Of a stretch of DNA of 24,850 bases, positions 8,780 through 15,374 are shown in pieces; the stretch's first letter is position 1, and each line of letters opens with the position of its first letter. This stretch comes from Psychromonas sp. Its GTDB lineage: Bacteria > Pseudomonadota > Gammaproteobacteria > Enterobacterales > Psychromonadaceae. The translations under genes were made by a program, and so were the position numbers. Below the pieces are notes generated by a model that saw only the letters and a program-made list of their open reading frames with translations, was not told the DNA's origin and did not search any database. The stretch spans positions 1 through 24,850 of the forward strand of contig JAGLDN010000231.1 of assembly GCA_023145575.1 (NCBI GenBank), in the 5' to 3' direction.

Positions 8780-9198
8780 ATGATAAAACATAAACAACTG
8801 ACTGAGCCTTTACGATACCAACTTTACGCCCTTAATAAAAGCACAATGAGTCAAACCAAAATAACCAAGCAACTTGGTGTGCATCAATCAACGATTTCGC
8901 GAAAGTTGAAACGTAAGATTGACAAGCGAGGTTATCGCGCTATACAGGCAAATAACAATGCAATTAAAAGGCGTGCAAGAGCTGTTTCATGCCCCGTTAT
9001 GATCCCTGATGACATTGAATGTATTACAGTAAAACACAAAGAGAAATGGAGGCTTGAACAAATTACTGGGGACTAAAGAGTGATATTAAAAATACCATTA
9101 AGGTCAGCCATGAAACAATCTACATGTTAATTTGTAAAAATAAAAAGCAAGGGGGGAACTCTGCAAATTCTTGCGCTGGAAAACTAAAAAATACACTG
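8780..9198 (+). pseudogene. IS30-family transposase, frameshifted and truncated
   Basis: The N-terminal part MIKHKQLTEPLRYQLYAL through TKITKQLGVHQSTISRKLKR is the classical IS30 helix-turn-helix domain, and WRLEQITG matches the family's W-x-PEQI-x-G block. The frame then stops at 9074-9076. The next family blocks appear in other frames: IKVSHETIYMLIC after one shift and GELCKFLRWKTKKY after another. The reading ends where the inserted repeat begins at 9199. The DDE catalytic core is absent, so no active enzyme can be made; a short HTH fragment might still be translated. The start is set by comparison with copy B, where MKEYTQLTEALRYK begins at the matching ATG. Confidence 0.8.
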
Positions 9199-9450
9199 AT
9201 ATACCCATGTGACGTAAAAATGCTTTGTCAGGCTCAAGAGCGATGATCAGAACAATGCACAATATTAGATAATTGTTATTCACTTTCCGATTATTGTAAC
9301 GCAGTCTTGGTTTTCGATCTTGTACCCCGCAGGGCAAGGCAACTAATACCAAGACGCGTTGATATAAAATCTCTATGTAGAATAACTATACCCATCACCT
9401 TGGTACTATTTCCCTTGCTGAATTTGCACTTTTACGTTACATGGGTATAT
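9199..9450. mobile_element. Complete 252-bp terminal-inverted-repeat element (MITE-like)
   Basis: The left end atatacccatgtgacgtaaa (9199-9218, continuing to 9223) and the right end (9426-9450, reverse complement atatacccatgtaacgtaaa) form 25-base inverted repeats with two mismatches. There is no credible coding sequence inside. It sits inside the IS30 remnant: transposase sequence ends at its left border, and sequence found at the matching place in copy C (aaataatgatgaaac) resumes just after its right border. Related copies lie at 2782-2890, 6924-7070 and 24654-24850. The transposase that moved it is not in the window. Confidence 0.75.
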
Positions 9451-9586
9451 ATTCGAAATAATGATGAAACATATGCTAGCATTAGCGGCATGACGATTAT
9501 GCATTTGGCGGTTGAGTCTGCCGATACTAAAGAAATAGTATATACTCGCAACCTATTGATCAACTGCAATTTTAAGGGTTTACACA

Positions 9587-11539
9587 ATGATCACTCTATT
9601 ATGCGTAGATAGCGACATTCAGAGACTAAGTCAACTTTGCGCAGATCTTGCTCACTTAAATGATCGATTAGTGATTGTACGAGCAAACAACCTGCAAGAA
9701 GCAAAACAAAAAATAAAAAATACACAACAATCCATTTCAGCCATTATTTGTGCTCATCAACTCAGTGATGGTAGTGCCTTAGCGTTGTTTAAAGATCCTC
9801 AGCAACTTTTTCGCAAAATAGTTTATGCTAACAATCCCTCTATTGAATGTTTAATCCATTACATCAATGAAGGACAGATCCATCATTTTGTATCACTTCC
9901 ATACAAAAAAAAAGAATTAATCACTGTCGTTAAAAAACAAATCAACAAATTTACAATAAAATACTCTCAACACAATCAAGACTCAGAAAAAATAAATAAT
10001 ATTAGCTCTAAACATAAAAACAAAAATCAAAAACACAAAAATTTACAAAATAATATTTTATATTGTTCTCTATACAGTGATGCTGAACTTTCAACCTTGG
10101 TCATTAACTCAATATATGAGCTACTTGAAAAATCAGATGAACATCAAATTAAACGAACATATAGAAAAGACCACTTGCTTACTCGAGAAGGACATAAAAA
10201 TGATTTTTTGTGGTTTATTGTTAAAGGAGACCTGCTATTGCGTAAAATAAATTCACTCGGAGAAATTCAAGACATTATCCAAATGCATGCAGGATCAATC
10301 GTTGGAAGCATGTCATTTATGACTGGAGAGCCCGCTTTTAGTAGCTGTATCACACTCAATAAAACAGAAGTATTAAAAGTAAACAAGACAGTTTTTTCGC
10401 AAATTTTGCAATCAAATACACAGTTGCTCGGCCCATTCACAAATTTATTACTACGTAACTTTAATCGCAGACTGCAACAAAGTATTTCTACCGAACTCGC
10501 CTTGCAAGAAACGCTATTAGCGTTAAAGAAAGCCCACTCTCAACTCATTGAAAGTGAAAAGATGGTCGTATTGGGTAACCTTGTTGCAGGGGTTGCCCAT
10601 GAGTTAAATAACCCGATTTCGGCTATTTTGCGAAATTCAGAGTCACTCTCTGCACTCATTACAAAGAGAATGTATAAAGGCAGTAACTACACACTTTTAA
10701 ACGTAATACAAAAAGTATTGTCAAAAAGTTTAACCACCGCTCCGCTACCAACGTCTACAATAAGAGAACGCATAAAGGTATTTCAAAAACAAATTGGGGA
10801 TAAAAAAACAGCCAAAAAACTCGTGACTATGAACATTGAAATATCTGACATACCCAGCAATGATGAGTACAACTTTGAAGAAAGTATACACCTACTCTAT
10901 CAATATCATCAAATTGGTTCATTACTACATAGTAATATTGTATGTGCTAAACGAATTACAGATCTTGTTAAAAGCTTAAAACATTATGCTGGCCATGATA
11001 ATCAACAAGTTGTTAAAGCCGACATTAATAAAGATCTTGAAGAAACATTATTTATTTTTGAAAACAAATTGAAACAGCGTCAAGTTCTAAAGGAATATCA
11101 AAAGATACCTAAAATTGACTGTCATCCAAAGGAGCTACAGCAAGTTTGGACAAATATAATTGCCAATGCCATTGATGCAACCAAAAGCCAAAGTTTAATA
11201 CGCATTGCAACAAAAATACTCAGTGAAAATAACAAGGCATTTGTACAAGTAATTATCGAAGATAATGGATCAGGGATCCCCAAAAACATCATCCAAAGAG
11301 TTTTTGAACTAAACTATACAACAAAACGAGAGGGTAACTTCGGACTTGGCATTGGACTTAGCATATGTGAACAAATTATTAAGCGCCATAATGGCATTAT
11401 TAATATTGAATCTGAAGTTGGCGTCTTTACACGTTTCACGATTACATTACCGATTAAAAACCTAATCATCGAAAGTAATAACGCGCAGACATCAAAGGTA
11501 GAAAAAGAATTGACTGTAAAAAGTTCCGTTAAAATGTAA
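9587..11539 (+). CDS. Sensor histidine kinase with degenerate receiver and cNMP-binding-like domain
   Basis: A soluble 650-residue kinase without membrane segments. Residues 1-120 resemble a receiver domain (LLCVDSD at the start, SDGSALALF after strand 3). However, the phospho-acceptor Asp position is Ala56 and the conserved Lys of the K-P motif is Leu104, so it should not be phosphorylated. A Lys/Asn-rich linker (about 125-155) leads to a cyclic-nucleotide-binding-like beta roll (about 175-295). The kinase core follows: HisKA with VAHELNNP (His338), an unusual spacer of about 100 residues, then HATPase_c with N-box QVWTNIIANAIDA, DNGSGI, FELNYTTK and GLGIGLSI. AAGGG lies eight bases before the ATG. 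It converges with ftsY, and no partner regulator is adjacent. An IS30 remnant ends 67 bases upstream. Confidence 0.85.
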   Translation: MITLLCVDSDIQRLSQLCADLAHLNDRLVIVRANNLQEAKQKIKNTQQSISAIICAHQLSDGSALALFKDPQQLFRKIVYANNPSIECLIHYINEGQIHHFVSLPYKKKELITVVKKQINKFTIKYSQHNQDSEKINNISSKHKNKNQKHKNLQNNILYCSLYSDAELSTLVINSIYELLEKSDEHQIKRTYRKDHLLTREGHKNDFLWFIVKGDLLLRKINSLGEIQDIIQMHAGSIVGSMSFMTGEPAFSSCITLNKTEVLKVNKTVFSQILQSNTQLLGPFTNLLLRNFNRRLQQSISTELALQETLLALKKAHSQLIESEKMVVLGNLVAGVAHELNNPISAILRNSESLSALITKRMYKGSNYTLLNVIQKVLSKSLTTAPLPTSTIRERIKVFQKQIGDKKTAKKLVTMNIEISDIPSNDEYNFEESIHLLYQYHQIGSLLHSNIVCAKRITDLVKSLKHYAGHDNQQVVKADINKDLEETLFIFENKLKQRQVLKEYQKIPKIDCHPKELQQVWTNIIANAIDATKSQSLIRIATKILSENNKAFVQVIIEDNGSGIPKNIIQRVFELNYTTKREGNFGLGIGLSICEQIIKRHNGIINIESEVGVFTRFTITLPIKNLIIESNNAQTSKVEKELTVKSSVKM

Positions 11540-11572
11540 AGATCCAATGTGGCGAAAAATTTGATGCTCGTC

Positions 11573-12898
11573 TCACTGGGCTTTCTCATCTTCTTTATCA
11601 AACAATGCATCAATGAACTCTTGCGCTTTAAATTGACGTAAGTCATTAATCGTTTCTCCGGTACCAATATAGCGGATCGGTAATTTAAATTTATCGGCAA
11701 TAGAGAAAATTATCCCACCTTTCGCTGTGCCATCTAATTTAGTTAGAGTAATCCCCGTAAGACCAATCGCTTGATTAAAAAACTTTACTTGACTTATTGC
11801 ATTTTGCCCTGTCCCCGCATCAATTGTTAACATAATTTCATGAGGGGCAGTAGGATCTTTCTTGCGCATAATTCTGACAACTTTTTCTAACTCAAGCATT
11901 AAATGCTCTTTATTTTGTAAACGTCCTGCAGTATCTGCAAGCAAAACATCAATACCACGCGCCTTAGCTGCATCCATCGCATCAAATAAAACCGAGGCGC
12001 TATCCGCACCAGTTTGTTGCGCAATGACAGGGATATCATTACGCTCTCCCCAAACTTGTAATTGTTCAACCGCAGCCGCACGAAATGTATCTCCTGCGGC
12101 TAACATAACTGATTTTCCTTGCTGTTGGTATTGTTTCGCGAGCTTGCCAATGGTTGTCGTTTTACCAACACCATTTACACCCACCATTAAAATAACAAAA
12201 GGCATTTTTTTGCCATTGATATCTTGTGCAACAGGCTGCAAAGTTTGCTCAACGTCAGACAAAATATTTAGAAGATTAGATTTGAGTAGCTTATATAATG
12301 CTTCTGAATTGTTTAAGTATTTTCTCTCAACATGATCCGTCAATTGAGCGATAATTTTCATTGTGGTATCCACACCGATATCAGCAATAATTAACCGATC
12401 TTCTAATTCTTCAAATAAATTATCATCAATTTTTTTATTTTTAAAAAGAGAAAATAGACCACTACCGATCTTTAAATTGGTTTTGCTTAAACTCTGTCTA
12501 AAACGTTTCCAGAGCCCCTGTGATCTTTCATCTTCAGAAATGTTTGCATCTTCAACAGGCGTTTGATCAAACATAACAACTTCTATGTATTCATCACCAT
12601 CGGTAGCAGAGAAGTGCGCCACACCTTTATTTTTAGACGCCTTTTTTTCAATTTTCACACGATCAATATTTAATTTATCCGCCACTAAAACCTGGATATC
12701 CTTTTTATTTTCAGCTAACGTCTCAACGGGCAAATTCATCACATTTGCGTCTTCTGCGGTTGATTTCTCTTCAACTAAAGGCTCGTTTTCAACTAAAGGC
12801 TCGTTTTCGAGTTCGACTTTTTCTGCTACGCAGATTTCATTGTTTTGTCTCTTTGATTTTCTACCGAACCACGAAAATAAACCATTTTTTTCTGACAT
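11573..12898 (-). CDS. ftsY: Signal recognition particle receptor FtsY
   Basis: The SRP GTPase receptor that docks ribosome-nascent chain complexes at the inner membrane for co-translational insertion. The 441 residues comprise an acidic A domain (1-140) starting with the amphipathic MSEKNGLFSWFGRK, then the N domain, then the G domain. The G domain shows GVNGVGKTTTIGKLA (239-253), DTAGRLQNK (322-330), TKLDGTAKGG (386-395) and YIGTGE (410-415). The A domain contains a perfect tandem repeat ENEPLV-ENEPLV (31-42) from an 18-base duplication. The gene diverges from rsmD, as in E. coli. Downstream, however, instead of ftsE-ftsX the opposite strand carries the sensor kinase, 33 bases away. Confidence 0.97.
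   Translation of the reverse strand: MSEKNGLFSWFGRKSKRQNNEICVAEKVELENEPLVENEPLVEEKSTAEDANVMNLPVETLAENKKDIQVLVADKLNIDRVKIEKKASKNKGVAHFSATDGDEYIEVVMFDQTPVEDANISEDERSQGLWKRFRQSLSKTNLKIGSGLFSLFKNKKIDDNLFEELEDRLIIADIGVDTTMKIIAQLTDHVERKYLNNSEALYKLLKSNLLNILSDVEQTLQPVAQDINGKKMPFVILMVGVNGVGKTTTIGKLAKQYQQQGKSVMLAAGDTFRAAAVEQLQVWGERNDIPVIAQQTGADSASVLFDAMDAAKARGIDVLLADTAGRLQNKEHLMLELEKVVRIMRKKDPTAPHEIMLTIDAGTGQNAISQVKFFNQAIGLTGITLTKLDGTAKGGIIFSIADKFKLPIRYIGTGETINDLRQFKAQEFIDALFDKEDEKAQ
12773..12808. repeat. ftsY: 18-bp perfect tandem duplication in the ftsY A domain
   Basis: The unit aactaaaggctcgttttc occurs twice in direct contact (12773-12790 and 12791-12808), giving the repeated hexapeptide ENEPLV. 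The acidic A domain tolerates length change, and slippage could expand or contract this tract in frame. Confidence 0.9.
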
Positions 12899-12986
12899 TT
12901 ATTAAAAACCTTACTCATAATTAATTTGACATGAGCATATACCCACTATTACTATTCTACCACTGTTTTGACGGACCAAGAATTTT

Positions 12987-13622
12987 ATGCACAAAAATCA
13001 GCGTAATAAATCAAATGAAAAAAACAATATACACAAGAAAGAAGGCTTCATTCGTTTAATTTCAGGAAAATGGCGAGGTAAAAAGCTCCTTGTAAAAAAT
13101 TCATTAGGTCTTCGTCCGACAACTGATCGCACAAAAGAGACATTATTTAACTGGTTAATGCATGATATTCAAGATGCAACTTGCTTAGATTGCTTTAGTG
13201 GCAGTGGTAGCTTGGCATTTGAAGCCCTTTCACGTTTTGCCAAGCATGTGCAATTAATAGAACAAAATACAAGTGCCATTAAACAATTACAAGCAAATGC
13301 ACTTCAATTGAAAGCGACGAATATTTCCATCGTTGAGGGAGATTGTATTAAATTTTTACAACAAAGCACCAGCCAAACTTATGACATTGTTTTTGTTGAT
13401 CCTCCGTTTAGCCATGACCTCATTCAGCCGTGTTGCAAACTATTAGAAAATAATGGATATTTAAGTGATAACGCACTGATTTACATAGAAATGGAATCTG
13501 ATATCAGCGACTTAAAATTACCCAAGAACTGGACATTATTAAAAGAAAAAAAAACAAGACAAGTAATTTATCAACTTTATACCCATGTTAGCATGCCATT
13601 AGGCGTCATCTCCTCCGAGTGA
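12987..13622 (+). CDS. rsmD: 16S rRNA (guanine(966)-N(2))-methyltransferase
   Basis: Methylates N2 of G966 in 16S rRNA using S-adenosylmethionine. The 211 residues show the family opening RLISGKWRGKKL, the block LRPTTDRTKETLFNWL, motif I CLDCFSGSGSLAFEA (66-80, cofactor site) and the catalytic FVDPPF (136-141). The protein is slightly longer than usual at both ends: about 18 Lys/Asn-rich residues precede the conserved FIRLISG, and a tail YTHVSMPLGVISSE follows the normal end. The last 24 bases overlap the end of the convergent response-regulator gene. The divergent arrangement with ftsY is the common one in gammaproteobacteria. A start at a later codon cannot be excluded, since the ribosome site is weak. 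Confidence 0.95.
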   Translation: MHKNQRNKSNEKNNIHKKEGFIRLISGKWRGKKLLVKNSLGLRPTTDRTKETLFNWLMHDIQDATCLDCFSGSGSLAFEALSRFAKHVQLIEQNTSAIKQLQANALQLKATNISIVEGDCIKFLQQSTSQTYDIVFVDPPFSHDLIQPCCKLLENNGYLSDNALIYIEMESDISDLKLPKNWTLLKEKKTRQVIYQLYTHVSMPLGVISSE

Positions 13623-15374
13623 TTCCCATTTTTTATCAATACTAAGCAAGTCGTTATCAAGACTGACCAATTCATTTTCACCCGCTTCTCCTTCATTTTC
13701 CGATGTGTCTGATTTTTCCTCAAAACTTACCGTATTTATTATCCAATCATGCCTTTTCTCTAAATCACCACTGAGTTTTAATGGTTTTATCGAGGTTAAA
13801 CAATCAATTAATTCAGGAGTAGCCTCAGTGTTACCTAATTTTAAATTATGCTCTAGAAATCCAATACATGCTTCTGTATTTAGAGGGTGTTTTTGAAGTA
13901 TTGCTTCATATAAACGCATTGCAGCTTCTCGCTCCTTAATTAGCTCTGGATTGTTTTCATCCTCCTCAGAGACACATTTTTCAGCATCAAATGCATCATT
14001 TGCTTTCGCTAACTCCTTGCCCAATAAAGACATATTTTCAATTAATTTATGTGGCTCATCAAATAAAGGTAATAAACATTGACTGTACTTATCGATTTTT
14101 TTTCGGGATTTTAATTCATTATAAATAAGATCAAACAATTTATTTTCAGAAAAGAAATAACAAAGATCCAACGCTTCAATTAATACTGCACCATCACTCT
14201 CAAGATTTTTTGCAAACGAAACAACAAATGAATCATAAAATTTATATTTTGCGTCAAATATTTTACTACGAAGGATCATTAATCGACATTGAAATATATC
14301 ATTAAGTACATTAAATAATAATAGTTGCTGGTCGAGAAACTTATTCCGACACCATTCTGAAAATTTAGTCAAAAAAGCCAGTAATTTGCTCTTATCATCC
14401 TCTGTTTCTGATTTTAATAATAGCTTCTCAAAATAAACAAAAAATTCAGAGATCAATGCAGGCCAATCAGTTTCCGCAATAGAGAGATTTTTAGCCAGTG
14501 TTTGACCTACTTTACAAAACTGTTGTTTTTCATCTGTAAATGCAGCTAATCGGGCAACTTTTAATGATCTAAAAGGGACAGCAGGTGTAAACTCAAGTGC
14601 TTTTACTGCATTCTCAAGACTTGCTTTTAATTGTTTATTTTTTTCCTGAATATCTGAAAGCAAATCATACGCAGGAATAAAAAAAGTCTGCTTCTTTATA
14701 AATAATTGTAATTTACTAATGGCATCTTCAGCTGAAATTTGTTCACTTCTAAAATTATTTTTAATGTTCGCGCAATAAAAATTAGCACGCGATTGAAAGG
14801 CTTCATGTGTTGTTAAATATTTTAAAGCTCCAAACTGTTTTCGCTTTTCTAAATGGTTAATGATAAATAATTCAACTTCATTACACGATTTATTTTTCTT
14901 GCAAAACTCAACAGCTAAAGTCAACGCTTTTTTTTCATCGCCCTTATCTATATTTGCATAAATAACCGTAAATAATTTATAGTGAATAAATGCCAAGTTT
15001 ATTTTTTCTTCTATATTTTTTTTATTAACTGGCTTACAGAGATAAGAGCCATATCCAGTAGCTAATGCCCCCATAACGGTTTGTGCTGTGCTATCACCAG
15101 ACACGGTAATCAGGCTACATGATGGACTTATATAGCTGTTTTTTTTAAGTAAACCAAACAATTCAATACCATTTATATCCTGCTCTAAATGAAAATCAAC
15201 CAATAAAATATTATAGGCTTTATGTGAACACATTGCGATTGCTTGTTTATATGAGTTCGTGGTATCAACATCGTTTATAAATAACTGCTTGAGTAAGCCC
15301 TTCATCATTAAAGCAGAAACTGAGCAATCATCAACGATTAAAACTTTTAATGCTTTTGCGTCATTTTGGTTCAT
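13599..15374 (-). CDS. Response regulator with receiver domain and long helical (TPR-like) C-terminal region
   Basis: Probable partner of the hybrid kinase encoded immediately upstream. The 591 residues start with a complete receiver domain: acidic pair Asp15-Asp16 in VLIVDDCS, phospho-acceptor Asp60 in ILLVDFHL, Thr/Ser in LITVSGDS and Lys114-Pro in YLCKPVNKK. The remaining 450 residues look all-helical. They contain TPR-like segments (about 225-275, and near EAAMRLYEAILQKHPLNTEA) and an acidic tail, with no DNA-binding domain, so output is probably by protein contact. The start was set at 15374 because GGAGGG lies just before it; the ATG twelve bases earlier would place that site inside the gene. 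It overlaps the kinase stop by 14 bases, which indicates coupled translation. Confidence 0.8.
   Translation of the reverse strand: MNQNDAKALKVLIVDDCSVSALMMKGLLKQLFINDVDTTNSYKQAIAMCSHKAYNILLVDFHLEQDINGIELFGLLKKNSYISPSCSLITVSGDSTAQTVMGALATGYGSYLCKPVNKKNIEEKINLAFIHYKLFTVIYANIDKGDEKKALTLAVEFCKKNKSCNEVELFIINHLEKRKQFGALKYLTTHEAFQSRANFYCANIKNNFRSEQISAEDAISKLQLFIKKQTFFIPAYDLLSDIQEKNKQLKASLENAVKALEFTPAVPFRSLKVARLAAFTDEKQQFCKVGQTLAKNLSIAETDWPALISEFFVYFEKLLLKSETEDDKSKLLAFLTKFSEWCRNKFLDQQLLLFNVLNDIFQCRLMILRSKIFDAKYKFYDSFVVSFAKNLESDGAVLIEALDLCYFFSENKLFDLIYNELKSRKKIDKYSQCLLPLFDEPHKLIENMSLLGKELAKANDAFDAEKCVSEEDENNPELIKEREAAMRLYEAILQKHPLNTEACIGFLEHNLKLGNTEATPELIDCLTSIKPLKLSGDLEKRHDWIINTVSFEEKSDTSENEGEAGENELVSLDNDLLSIDKKWESLGGDDA

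Larger units (their letters stand above)
8688..9519 (+). mobile_element. Decayed IS30-family insertion sequence (copy A), interrupted by a TIR element
   Basis: Terminal inverted repeats of 23 bases are visible at 8688-8710 and 9497-9519; both read AGACTCA....CAAATGCATAA from their outer end, with an unconserved centre. Inside is a frameshifted IS30-type transposase gene, then a 252-bp unrelated element (9199-9450), then the last part of the IS. Without the insert only about 580 bp remain, roughly half the normal IS30 length, so a central deletion has also occurred. Two shorter relatives with the same ends lie at 19813-20122 and 22158-22457. Confidence 0.75.

Noticed and set aside
9104..9352. 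An 82-codon open frame on the minus strand.
   Set aside because: It spans the junction between transposase remnant and inserted element; no family features and no ribosome site.
9307..9612. A 101-codon open frame on the plus strand between the IS30 remnant and the kinase.
   Set aside because: It lies across the TIR element and the IS end, runs into the kinase start in another frame, and has no recognisable protein features.
11862..12335. A 157-codon plus-strand frame with repeated Ser/Thr-Ala-rich sequence.
   Set aside because: Entirely antisense to the well-supported ftsY G domain; it reflects codon bias of the real gene.
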